47,005 nt of DNA from NCBI GenBank assembly GCA_023398105.1, contig JAEWST010000083.1, forward strand, positions 1-47,005. Reading direction: 5' to 3'. The position numbers and the translations under genes were made by a program. Below the pieces are notes generated by a model. The model was not told where the DNA came from. It was given only the letters and a program-made list of their open reading frames with translations, and made no database searches. Of this stretch, positions 19,243 through 27,860 are shown piece by piece (within the stretch, counting starts at the first letter, position 1; each line of letters opens with the position of its first letter). The stretch comes from Bacillota bacterium. GTDB lineage: Bacteria > Bacillota > Clostridia > Acetivibrionales > DSM-1351.

Positions 19243-19346
19243 TTAATATATAATTCTAACCGCTATTACGGAAAATAGTATAACATAATTGTATATTAAA
19301 GTAAATATACAATTTAGTTACTATTCAGCCTAATAGCTTTTAATAG

Positions 19347-19448
19347 CTTTTAAAAGATGCAATTGTTGTAACACCTAAAGTTATTAGCAACAATAATGGT
19401 ATTGTTACTGCTAGAGAGTCAGTAAATGATTTTGTATATGCTCGTTAA
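19347..19448 (+). pseudogene. Short C-terminal coding remnant, unidentified
   Basis: About 33 open codons (including KDAIVVTPKVISNNNGIVTA, then RESVNDFVYAR) end at a TAA directly in front of a strong terminator. No start or RBS is present. The reading looks protein-like and is placed like the tail of a deleted gene, but the family is not recognised. Confidence 0.35.
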
Positions 19449-19498
19449 AAAGCTCCTTTTGGGCTAAGGAATAAGTTCTAACCAAAAAGGAGCTTTTT
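19447..19498. terminator. Strong bidirectional terminator
   Basis: A 16-bp stem, AAAAAGCTCCTTTTGG against CCAAAAAGGAGCTTTTT with one bulge, and a 19-nt loop. T-runs occur on both strands. It serves the plus-strand remnant and, on the minus strand, probably the LamG gene whose stop is 100 nt away across repeat copy C. Confidence 0.8.
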
Positions 19499-19596
19499 CG
19501 AGCGTTTAAGCGTTGCGGTAGATATTCACACCGTCTGAAAACCAAAGCGTTACCCGCCACTTATAGAAGTGGGGGACATTTTCTTGCCTCGTTATA
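19499..19596 (+). repeat. Dispersed MITE-like repeat, copy C (right part only)
   Basis: It carries the right half of the repeat: RGATATTC...CACCGTCTG, the CCACTT-ATAG-AAGTGG hairpin and the end GCCTCGTTATA. The left half is missing, so the copy begins immediately at the terminator. Its right end lies 3 bp from the stop codon of the LamG gene. Confidence 0.75.
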
Positions 19597-19599
19597 TTT

Positions 19600-21042
19600 T
19601 TATTCCCTCACTCTAATATAAATCTTTCCTATTTCTTTGCTGTCTTTATCACTTGCAACTATGTATGTTAATCCTCCACTTATAGCTGTTACTTTTCCTT
19701 TAGATGTTACCATTGCAATAGTAGAATCATATGCTGACCATGTTACATTAGTTGCATTAGCCAAATCATCAACAGTTAATCTACATTTATCTTCTACAGT
19801 CAAATCCACTGCTAACTGATATTCCAAATCTACTACTAATACATTTATTGATTCAGTATATGACTTATCTTCACTTGTACAGGTAATTACTGTACCTCCT
19901 GCTTTCAAGGCTTTAACCTTTCCATTTTCATCAACTGTAGCTATTGTAGCATCAGAAGATGTCCATTTCATTTCAGAATTATCATATAATTCATCACTTA
20001 TGCTCAACTGTTTATCCTCATTTACTTCAAGAACTAGTTTTAATTGTTTAGATGGTTGTGGAGTTGCTGAAACTCTCATTGAAGTTGCTTGATCGCCACT
20101 GGCATTTACAGCAGCTATATAATAGTAATATGTAGTTCCATTTTTTAAAGGTGTGTCAGTATATGTTGATATTCCAGAACTTGTTGAACCTATTTTTGCA
20201 AATCCAGTACCAGATGTTTCTGTCCTAAAAATATTATGGCTTACTGAATCTAAAGGCAAGGTCCATGATAAAACAATTTTTGCGTCTCCTGCTGTGGCTA
20301 TGAGATTTGTCGGCATACTATTAATATAATCTCTATTATATACTTGGAAATTATCTATATCACCAATAAATTTATATTCTGCAAATCCTTGTGCTAGTGA
20401 GCCTATACTTAAATTATATGAGCCTACTTGTTGTTCAGTAAAAGTTGCTGTTGTTTTACAATTAGGCGCAATAAAATTATCTAAGTATAACTTTACAGAG
20501 TCAGTATTTGTTGTACCATCCCAAGAATACACTATATAATGCCATTTATTATCACAAATACTTTTAGAAGTTCTAACTAAAAATTCTTGTCCAGCGTTAC
20601 AACATGCTATTGTCATCGTTCCATCAGAATTAAAATATCCATATGTACCATAGTCTGTCTGACTATTCATATTATTACCAAAAAAATACTCCACCTGACC
20701 TGATGATATTTCTGAAGAAGATGCTTTTCTTATTCTAAACGCAATACTCTTTTTGCCCACTGGAAAAACTTTATCACTAAATGTAATATAGCTACTTCCA
20801 TCAAAATGTCTAGAATTTCCTCCTCCATTAAAACCTGTTATAATGGTTGTCCCAGTAGCAGTACCGTTGATTGCACCGTTGCTTATAGAATCCACAACAA
20901 TAGATTCACTGTCAGAATCAAAATTATACTCATGAATTAAAAAAGCATCATTTGAATTTTTTGCAAAACTCACTGTACACATCACAGTCATCATTACCAT
21001 TAAAACTATTATAAACCCAATCAACACATTAAATTTTTTCAT
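19600..21042 (-). CDS. Secreted LamG-Fn3-Big2 protein, putative adhesin or carbohydrate-binding protein
   Basis: The 480-residue secreted protein has a signal peptide (1-27), a laminin-G/concanavalin-like jelly-roll domain (about 38-245; FDGSSYITF, WHYIVYSWDG, FIGDIDNFQVYNR), a fibronectin type III domain (about 246-330; PTNLIATAGDAKIVLSW, TYYYYIAAVNASG) and two Big2 Ig-like domains (about 335-408 and 410-480; ATVDENGKVKALKAGGTVIT, then AMVTSKGKVTAISGG). There is no dockerin, SLH or sortase signal. Domain content suggests binding to polysaccharide or cell surface; no catalytic motif is seen. It lies downstream of the CotH paralogue cluster on the same strand but has its own promoter candidate, so it is probably a separate unit. 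Confidence 0.85.
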   Translation of the reverse strand: MKKFNVLIGFIIVLMVMMTVMCTVSFAKNSNDAFLIHEYNFDSDSESIVVDSISNGAINGTATGTTIITGFNGGGNSRHFDGSSYITFSDKVFPVGKKSIAFRIRKASSSEISSGQVEYFFGNNMNSQTDYGTYGYFNSDGTMTIACCNAGQEFLVRTSKSICDNKWHYIVYSWDGTTNTDSVKLYLDNFIAPNCKTTATFTEQQVGSYNLSIGSLAQGFAEYKFIGDIDNFQVYNRDYINSMPTNLIATAGDAKIVLSWTLPLDSVSHNIFRTETSGTGFAKIGSTSSGISTYTDTPLKNGTTYYYYIAAVNASGDQATSMRVSATPQPSKQLKLVLEVNEDKQLSISDELYDNSEMKWTSSDATIATVDENGKVKALKAGGTVITCTSEDKSYTESINVLVVDLEYQLAVDLTVEDKCRLTVDDLANATNVTWSAYDSTIAMVTSKGKVTAISGGLTYIVASDKDSKEIGKIYIRVRE

Positions 21043-21531
21043 TAAATCAACCTCTCAATATATTTTTCTACATTATACATATAAATCCATATAACTATAA
21101 GTCTTATAATAATTGTATTAATAAGGTATAATTAAAGTTTTTACAAGTAAAAAAATGTAAATAAATGTAAAAAATCCCGAATTAATAACTCTATACTGCT
21201 TTAATCTCATAATATTCATATTGTATTCATTTGTTTTAGCAAGAAGCCAATGATAGAGATACACACACTTACTATAAAAACAACTAAATAATACTAATTG
21301 AATCTTAAAAATTTCAGTTGCCGTTTAACCCTAACCATTAAAAAATAGATTAGTTGATTTCCTAAGAAAAAAGAACCCCACTATCATTAGCTAGGTCCTT
21401 AGTAAGCTTTCCTATTATACAAAACCACTTTATTTAGAATTTGAACCAAATTTAATTACATCATTTATTTTAATCAAGTTTATTTGCAACAAATGTGTTT
21501 ACACTAGCTCTTTTACAGCAGCTCTTCTGCA
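21043..21531. other. Intergenic region with a duplicated 3' flank
   Basis: Holds the LamG promoter and, at about 21365-21415, an AAAAAAGAACCCCACTATC block. That block also occurs at about 24243-24290, downstream of the second CotH paralogue. In the minus direction it reads GGACC...GGGGTTC followed by TTTTTT, a weak terminator-like fold for the gene ending at 21532. Confidence 0.45.
21072..21100 (-). promoter_or_regulatory. Candidate sigma-A promoter of the LamG-Fn3-Big2 gene
   Basis: On the minus strand TTATAG (21100-21095), a 17-nt spacer and a consensus TATAAT (21077-21072) precede the gene start by about 30 nt. Confidence 0.45.
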
Positions 21532-24057
21532 TCACTCCTGATTTGCAATAAATACAGGTCTTACACTTACATTTCCTGTAGGATCGAAGGTTATAGTATC
21601 AGAGGTAGTTGTTACACCCGATATTCCTTCCCAATGGTCAAATTCATAACCTTCATTTGGTATGGCTCTTAATGTAACTGGTACTCCCTTGAAGTAAATT
21701 CCTGTCCAATATGATGCATTAGTTATTCCAGGTGTTGTAGTTTTAATATCAATTGAATTAACCTTTACATAGCCTTGTGCTGTATCAGTTGTTAAATTGA
21801 TTTCTGATGTTCCAGTTACTCCATTATTTGCAAATTTATTTACAATATATTGTCTCATGTAGGCTGGTCTTTGTTCTGCATAATTTCTGAGCACTTCAAT
21901 ATTATAATACCAAGTAGGAGAAGTTATTGGAGATACATTTGGTTTCTGAGTTGCCATTTTTATATATCCCCACCTGTTACATTGCTCAGGCATTGCGTAC
22001 TTAATTCCTGCCTTTAATTCATCTATTCTATTTTTAACTCTTGAAGGAATAAATGATGTATTAAGTTGATCAGCAAAGGAATTTATAAACTGATTTCTAA
22101 ACTCAGTATTTTGGATTAATGTTTTTAATAAAAATACAGCCCAATCCCTATTTGAATTAGAGGCAGCACCTGGAACTAGTTGCTCTGAAGTAGCATATTC
22201 TATTGAGTTAAATGATGGGCTTTGATCTTTGAATCCAAAAGCAAAATCAGTGTCCTTTAGCAACCATCTCCATCTACCATCAAGTCCATATGAAGCCTCT
22301 GGATGGTACTTTCCATCATCAGTCTTGTATTTCCAAATGCTTGTATTATTACTTGGCCAGTCAGTGTTACCACAGTAAATTTCAGTTACATTATAATTAA
22401 TGTAATTTTCAATATCAATTTTTGTCTTAATATTTTCATAAATAGAGTTATTATTTATATTATTATTTTTCAAGTAATTTATAACGTCATCTTGATATAG
22501 CTTGGCGTCTTTAGTCTCCCCTTCAAAAACTTTAGGCGTCTTATATACATCTAACATAACAACCTTATTTTTATCTGTACCATAGTGAGATTGTAGATAA
22601 TCACTGTCATAAAATTCTCTAATGTTATAAACGCCCCAAAACTCACCATTTAAGAACAATACTGATGGTCTGTAAGCCATAGTGTCAACATTTAGATGCG
22701 ACACTAATCCTTGTACTAAAGCATCTCTAAACATCGTTCCTTTCCATGAATAATCATTTCCTGCATTTCTTAAAATTAACTTATCAAATTTATCAATTTC
22801 CTTACCATTTAATTGCTTTTTTAATTCTGGAAATACTTTATAATTATATTTATCTACATCATCATAATCATGACCTGCATAAAGTCTAAAAGATTTCTGG
22901 GCACCATTTCTTGTATAACCACCATTTATTCGTAAACCACTATACTGAGAAATTTCAAGTGTTCCATCTTTTTCAAAGAACTCAAAATGTACAGGTCTTT
23001 CCCACTCTTCACCTTTGTTTTCACAATTACTATTAACATAAATTCCCGTTGTACTGTCAAAGAAATTATCTTGATTTGTAACTATGGATATAACAGGTAA
23101 ATTGTATCTGCTCATCATATTATTATCAACGAAATATGAATTCGTTATAATTTTACTCTTATTTTCACCATTTCTAATTGCAATTGCCTTTAAAGTAGTA
23201 CATTTAAATACTTCTCCTTTAGGTCCTTTATATATTGACCCCGTATCGCCGGTAATATTTAAAATCCTTGAAATGACATTTGGTTCTCCTTTTCTACTCT
23301 TAACCAATATTGGATTGATGTATTCATATGTTCCTTCGCTACCTGGAACAGGATCTGAACCATTTAGTGTATAATAAATCTTTGTATCTGCCTCATCTGT
23401 AGAAAGCTGTAGATTAAATTGAGAATTATAGAATCCTGCTTTATGTGAAAATACTGGCTCCTTAACAGCCAATGCTTCAGATGAATTAACATTTGTGCAA
23501 GATGGTGACGACTTGGAGAATACAACCCACTGCGCAGAGCCATCAGTTTTACGTCCGTATGATTCATTATCTTTCAATGCAGTAAATGTTACAGAATCGA
23601 TTATAGAACCATTTGGTGCTTTTAAAGTAATTGCTTCACCTGACGAACTAAATTTAAAATTAGTATGTAGTTGACCGACTTTTGCTACTTTATCCTTAGC
23701 TGATGCCCAAACAATCAAATACCCCTTTGCTGGAATTTCACTTGCTGGAAATATCCAAGTTGCAGATGAATCAGAGAGTGTATATCCCGTCAAATTAATT
23801 GCTTGTGAGTCAGAGTTATAGAGTTCCAACCAATCGGAATAAGCACCTCCCGAGCTCCCTTTATCAGGATCGTCCACGTCCCCATCCCGTATAGTATCAG
23901 TATTAGCTGCCATTATCTCGTTAATATAAGGTGTAGAATTAATCAATCCTGTAGTTCCAGTTTCTGCTGCATATACACTATAATTAGTTCCTATTGCAAA
24001 CATTGATTGAGCACCGATGATTAATGACAGTGCAATAGCTGGTAATTTCTTTCTCAT
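21532..24057 (-). CDS. Secreted lamin-tail-domain/CotH kinase protein without dockerin (paralogue 1)
   Basis: The 841-residue protein has a signal peptide (1-31, ending VYAAE), a lamin-tail domain (about 44-175; INEIMAANTDT, YSDWLELYNSDS, LTGYTLSDS), a chitobiase/HEX-like beta domain (about 200-310; KIYYTLNGSDPVPGSEGT), a CotH kinase domain (about 325-730; YSGLRINGGYTRNGAQKSFR, FWGVYNIREFYDSDYL, WRWLLKDTDFAFGF) and a C-terminal InlB-like repeat (about 755-838; GYEFDHWEGISG). It aligns end to end with the next two genes but lacks their dockerin: the leader passes directly into the lamin-tail domain. It is therefore predicted to be secreted free or held by another route. The SD (GAGGAG) supports the start. 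Confidence 0.9.
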   Translation of the reverse strand: MRKKLPAIALSLIIGAQSMFAIGTNYSVYAAETGTTGLINSTPYINEIMAANTDTIRDGDVDDPDKGSSGGAYSDWLELYNSDSQAINLTGYTLSDSSATWIFPASEIPAKGYLIVWASAKDKVAKVGQLHTNFKFSSSGEAITLKAPNGSIIDSVTFTALKDNESYGRKTDGSAQWVVFSKSSPSCTNVNSSEALAVKEPVFSHKAGFYNSQFNLQLSTDEADTKIYYTLNGSDPVPGSEGTYEYINPILVKSRKGEPNVISRILNITGDTGSIYKGPKGEVFKCTTLKAIAIRNGENKSKIITNSYFVDNNMMSRYNLPVISIVTNQDNFFDSTTGIYVNSNCENKGEEWERPVHFEFFEKDGTLEISQYSGLRINGGYTRNGAQKSFRLYAGHDYDDVDKYNYKVFPELKKQLNGKEIDKFDKLILRNAGNDYSWKGTMFRDALVQGLVSHLNVDTMAYRPSVLFLNGEFWGVYNIREFYDSDYLQSHYGTDKNKVVMLDVYKTPKVFEGETKDAKLYQDDVINYLKNNNINNNSIYENIKTKIDIENYINYNVTEIYCGNTDWPSNNTSIWKYKTDDGKYHPEASYGLDGRWRWLLKDTDFAFGFKDQSPSFNSIEYATSEQLVPGAASNSNRDWAVFLLKTLIQNTEFRNQFINSFADQLNTSFIPSRVKNRIDELKAGIKYAMPEQCNRWGYIKMATQKPNVSPITSPTWYYNIEVLRNYAEQRPAYMRQYIVNKFANNGVTGTSEINLTTDTAQGYVKVNSIDIKTTTPGITNASYWTGIYFKGVPVTLRAIPNEGYEFDHWEGISGVTTTSDTITFDPTGNVSVRPVFIANQE

Positions 24058-24356
24058 AATTTATCTCCTCAACTTATGTTTAATTTAAAGTCTCACACTT
24101 TTAGTATATGTCTCACATTCATTTATTTCAATAAATGTAAATTATTACCCATCATTACAAATTGATTATAATGCCCAGATTCAAAATGAAATTTTTCGAT
24201 TTTAGAAAGATTTATACACCGTCAAAAACCAAATGTAGTATAAAAAAGAACCCCACTATAACTAGCAAGGTCCTTGATAAGCTTTCTATTCTTTTTAATT
24301 GAATGTTATTTCTAATTTTATTCAAATTTATTTACAGCAGTTCTTTTGCATCAGCT
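24058..24356. other. Intergenic region between CotH paralogues 1 and 2
   Basis: Contains the leader of paralogue 1, the left half of the dispersed repeat (copy D) and the 3'-flank block (24243-24290) shared with the region after paralogue 1. Confidence 0.5.
24166..24234 (+). repeat. Dispersed MITE-like repeat, copy D (left part only)
   Basis: It begins TTATAATGCCCAGATTC and continues AAAATGAAATTTTTCGAT, TTTATACACCGTCAAAAACC as in copy A. It stops in the first arm of the first internal hairpin and runs straight into the 3'-flank block of the CotH genes. Confidence 0.75.
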
Positions 24357-27110
24357 CTAATTTGCCGTAAAAACAGGTCTAACACTTACATTTGCATCAG
24401 GATTAAAGGTTATGCTTTCTGAGGTAGTAGCAACACCCGATATTCCTTCCCAATGGTCAAATTCATAACCTTCATTTGCTACAGCTTTTAATGTTACAGG
24501 TACACCTTTAAAGTAAATTCCTGTCCAATTGGATGTATTTGTAACTCCAGGTGTTGAAGCTTTAATATCAATTGAGTTAACCTTTACATATCCTTCTGCA
24601 GTATTAGTTATCAAGTTGATTTCTGATGTCCCTGTTACGCCTTCATTTCTAAATTTATTTACAATATATTGTCTCATATAGGAAGGTCTTTGTTCTGCAT
24701 AATTCTTGACAACTTTAATACTATCATCCCAAGTAGGATCACCTTGAGCTGGGAATGGAAACTGATTTTGATTCTGATTTGTCATAAAAATAGATTGCCA
24801 TCTATCACATTGTTCAGGCATTGCGGACTTAATTCCTGCCTTTAATTCATCTATTTTTGCATTTACTCTTGCCGAATTAAAGGATGTATTAAGTTGATCT
24901 GCAAAACTGCTTATAAACTGATTTCTAAACTCAGGATTTTTTATTAAAGTTTTTAGTAAAAATACAGCCCAGGTATTATTTGAGTTAAGAGCAGCTCCCA
25001 TTACTCGTTCATCAGTTGTGGCGTATCTTATGGAGTCAAAAGATGGGCTTTTATTTTGGAAACCAAAGCCAAAATCAGTGTCCCTAAGCAGCCATCTCCA
25101 TCTTCCGTCCTGTCCATATGGAGCTTCTGGGTGGTATTTTCCATCTTCCGTCTTGTATTTCCAAATAGATGTATTATTACCAGGCCAATCTGTATTACCG
25201 CAGAATATCTCAGTTACATTATAATTAATATAGTTTTCAATATCTATCTTTGTTTTAATATTTTCATATACAGCAGAATTTGTTATGTTATTATTCTCTA
25301 GATACTTGATTACATCATCTTGGTATAGCGAACAATCGCTACTCTCCCCTTCAAGTACTTCAAGTGTCTCAAATACATCAAGCATAACGACCTTATCCTT
25401 ATCAACACTATAGTGTGATTTCAGATATTCACTGTCATAACGCTCCCTTATGTTGTATATGCCCCAGAATTCACCATCTAAGAACAGCACCGATGGTCTA
25501 TAAGCCAAAGTATCTATATTCAAATGTGATACAAGCCCCTGCGTTAAAGCATCTCTGAACATTACTCCTGTCCAAGTACAGTCGTTCCCCGCACTTCTCA
25601 AAATTAATGTATCAAATTTATCCAATTTCTTGCCGCTTACCTTCTTTTTTAAACCAGGAAATATTTCGTACTTGTATTTGTCATTATCGTCATATCCGTG
25701 ATCCGCATAAAGTCTAAAGGATTTCTGAGAGTTCTTTCTTGAATAACCTCCGTTTATACGTAAACCACTATACTGAGAAAATGCAAGTGCCCCATCCTTT
25801 TCAAAAAACTCAATATGTACTGGTCTTTCCCACTCTTTTCCTCTATTTTCATAGTTTTCATTAACATATAATCCTTTTGTTTGATCAAAAAAATTGGCTT
25901 GATCTGTCACCAAAGATATAACAGGCAAATTATATCTAGTCATTATATCCTTATCTACAAAATATGACTTTGTGATTATTTTACTTTTATTATCGCCATT
26001 TCTGATTGCAACTGCTTTTATTGTTGTGCATTTAAAAACCTCACCTTTTGGCGCCTTCCATTGAGACCATGGATCATTGGTTATATCTGATATCATAGAA
26101 AGAATATTTGGTTCGCCTGCTCTGCTTTTAACCAATATTGGATTTATGTATTCGAAGGTTCCTTCGCTATCTGGAACTGGATCTGAACCATTCAATGTAT
26201 AATAAATTTTAGTATCTGTTTCCCCTGAAGTCATCTGAAGATTAAATTCAGAGGTATAAAAACCCCCATTATGTGAAAATGCAGGTTCTTTTACAGCTAA
26301 AGTCTGGGAGGAATAAACATTTTGCTTTGATGGTGTTGGCTTAGAAAAAACTGCCCACTCTGTTGAAGCATCAGCCTTGCGTCCGTATGACTCATCATCC
26401 TTCAATGCAGCAATTGTTACCGAATCAATAGTGACTCCACTTGATGTTTTCAAAGTTAATTCCTCTCCTGAAGCACTTAATTTAAAAGCAGCATGTAACT
26501 GACCATCTTTTGCAACTTTATTCTTGTCAGATGCCCATACAAGCAAATGCCCCTTTGCTGGAATAACTCCCGTCGGAATTTCCCATGAACTATTTGAATC
26601 AGATAGAATATAGCCTGTTAAATCAATAGCTTTTGAATCTGAGTTGTAAAGCTCTATCCAATCCGAATATGCCCCTCCCAAACTTCCGCTATCAACATCA
26701 TCAACATCTCCATCTCGTAATGTAGCAGTATTAGCTGCCATTACCTCGTTTATAAATAGTGTCTTTACAGTTTCTGTTACTGGAAAATCTTTAATAGTTC
26801 CAAGTAAATACATTTTCATTAATGCCAAATCGATAGCAGAAATACTATTATCCCCGTTTAAGTCGCCTGCGACTAAATCCTCAGCAACAGGAAAATCATT
26901 AATAACTCCAAGAAGATAGCTTTTTAACAGCGCAAAGTCAATCGAATCCACACCTGTATCTCCATTTAAATCTCCAACCATTATAGAATTAGTCAATCCC
27001 GTCATATTTCCGGCTTCTGCTGCAAATACATTGCAATTAGTTCCTAATGCAAATGTTGATTGAGAACTTACAATTAATGATAGAGCTATAGCTGTCAGTT
27101 TTTTTTTCAT
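24357..27110 (-). CDS. Cellulosomal dockerin-lamin-tail-CotH kinase protein (paralogue 2)
   Basis: The 917-residue protein has a signal peptide (1-31), a dockerin (about 46-110; loops DLNGDTGVDSID and DLNGDNSISAID), a lamin-tail domain (about 117-245), a chitobiase/HEX-like domain (about 270-385), a CotH kinase domain (about 395-805; YSGLRINGGYSRKNSQKSFR, GIYNIRERYDSEYL, WRWLLRDTDFGFGF) and an InlB-like repeat (about 835-915). The dockerin implies assembly on a scaffoldin. The D-T-D in the kinase segment corresponds in position to the D-F-D of the CotH protein at 10762. AAAGGGGG is a good SD. A leader block of about 130 nt upstream is shared with paralogue 3 (see 27111-27260). The kinase target is unknown. 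Confidence 0.92.
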   Translation of the reverse strand: MKKKLTAIALSLIVSSQSTFALGTNCNVFAAEAGNMTGLTNSIMVGDLNGDTGVDSIDFALLKSYLLGVINDFPVAEDLVAGDLNGDNSISAIDLALMKMYLLGTIKDFPVTETVKTLFINEVMAANTATLRDGDVDDVDSGSLGGAYSDWIELYNSDSKAIDLTGYILSDSNSSWEIPTGVIPAKGHLLVWASDKNKVAKDGQLHAAFKLSASGEELTLKTSSGVTIDSVTIAALKDDESYGRKADASTEWAVFSKPTPSKQNVYSSQTLAVKEPAFSHNGGFYTSEFNLQMTSGETDTKIYYTLNGSDPVPDSEGTFEYINPILVKSRAGEPNILSMISDITNDPWSQWKAPKGEVFKCTTIKAVAIRNGDNKSKIITKSYFVDKDIMTRYNLPVISLVTDQANFFDQTKGLYVNENYENRGKEWERPVHIEFFEKDGALAFSQYSGLRINGGYSRKNSQKSFRLYADHGYDDNDKYKYEIFPGLKKKVSGKKLDKFDTLILRSAGNDCTWTGVMFRDALTQGLVSHLNIDTLAYRPSVLFLDGEFWGIYNIRERYDSEYLKSHYSVDKDKVVMLDVFETLEVLEGESSDCSLYQDDVIKYLENNNITNSAVYENIKTKIDIENYINYNVTEIFCGNTDWPGNNTSIWKYKTEDGKYHPEAPYGQDGRWRWLLRDTDFGFGFQNKSPSFDSIRYATTDERVMGAALNSNNTWAVFLLKTLIKNPEFRNQFISSFADQLNTSFNSARVNAKIDELKAGIKSAMPEQCDRWQSIFMTNQNQNQFPFPAQGDPTWDDSIKVVKNYAEQRPSYMRQYIVNKFRNEGVTGTSEINLITNTAEGYVKVNSIDIKASTPGVTNTSNWTGIYFKGVPVTLKAVANEGYEFDHWEGISGVATTSESITFNPDANVSVRPVFTAN

Positions 27111-27260
27111 AAATATCCCCCTTTAAATAATTTAAAACTAATTAGACTATCTTTCTGTGATTATTTAAGCTGCCTATAGGAATAGTTATGGCTTCTATCC
27201 TAATTGTTGTTGACATAGAAAGTCTATATAAGCTCATTATATAATATATACAAATTTTTA
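27111..27260 (-). promoter_or_regulatory. Conserved 5' leader/promoter block of CotH paralogue 2
   Basis: The 130-150 nt before this gene match those before paralogue 3 (30597-30740): same SD (AAAGGGGGATATTT) and a near-identical core AACAACAATTAGGATAGAAG on the transcribed strand. It is absent before paralogue 1. It may be a shared promoter, a transcription-factor site or a structured leader; no known riboswitch was recognised. Confidence 0.5.
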
Positions 27261-27323
27261 TCAATAATTGTAATTTGTTGTAGAAACAGCACAAAAAACT
27301 CAAAATATGATAATTCAATAACA

Positions 27324-27436
27324 TTAATTTTTACCGCCAAAATGATACGATGCCATTTTGACCATCAAATCGAGCCATGTATGGTGGTTTTTGCGATGGA
27401 AAAATCATGGTATTGAGCTTTACAAACTACCAAAAA
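27324..27436. repeat. Degenerate duplicated block R1
   Basis: About 113 bp, beginning TTAATTTTTACCGCC and ending near TTTACAAACTACCAAA, is repeated at 27655-27770 in the same orientation. Shared runs include GATGCCATTTTGACCATCAA and CATGGTATTGAGCTTTACAA (ATGGTATTGAGC in R2). On the minus strand both copies read MARFDGQNGIV, then diverge, so this may be a coding remnant of a mobile element. Confidence 0.6.
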
Positions 27437-27453
27437 ACTTTCCGCCAAATAAT

Positions 27454-27498
27454 TATAGTGGGTATATACCAATACAAAAATGGTATATACCCACTATA
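27454..27498. repeat. 18-bp perfect inverted repeat
   Basis: TATAGTGGGTATATACCA and its exact complement are separated by ATACAAAAA. There is no T-run on either side. It follows directly after block R1 and lies between CotH paralogues 2 and 3. Confidence 0.6.
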
Positions 27499-27654
27499 GA
27501 AATGTATAAAATCACCTTGCTTGATGGTGCTGAACGCTTAATGTTCGAAGTCTGAGTAACAAAAAAAACAATAGTACTCTTGAATTTCAGGAATAGTAAT
27601 ATATCCAGTAAAATATGCATCAGCATTATTTGATAAATTTGTTAGCGAAAGACC

Positions 27655-27770
27655 TTAATTTTTGCCGCCAAAATAGCACGATGCCATTTTGACCATCAAA
27701 TCGAGCCATGGATGGCGAGAGTTTGTGCGACGGTAAAATATTATGGTATTGAGCTTTACAAATTACCAAA
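27655..27770. repeat. Degenerate duplicated block R2
   Basis: Second copy of block R1, about 330 bp further on and 90 bp beyond the stop of paralogue 3. After ACCAAATAATTATG it diverges from R1, and the long inverted repeat is not present. Confidence 0.6.
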
Positions 27771-27860
27771 TAATTATGCTAAGGATTTGTAATGGATATA
27801 TACTATTCCTAAAAAACCGTATATCTATCTGGCAGTTCAACCATATTTTAGTTTAATTTC

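Noticed and set aside
27358..27555. 65-codon plus-strand frame in the CotH intergenic region
   Set aside because: It spans repeat block R1 and the 18-bp hairpin; the matching region in R2 is not open in the same way.
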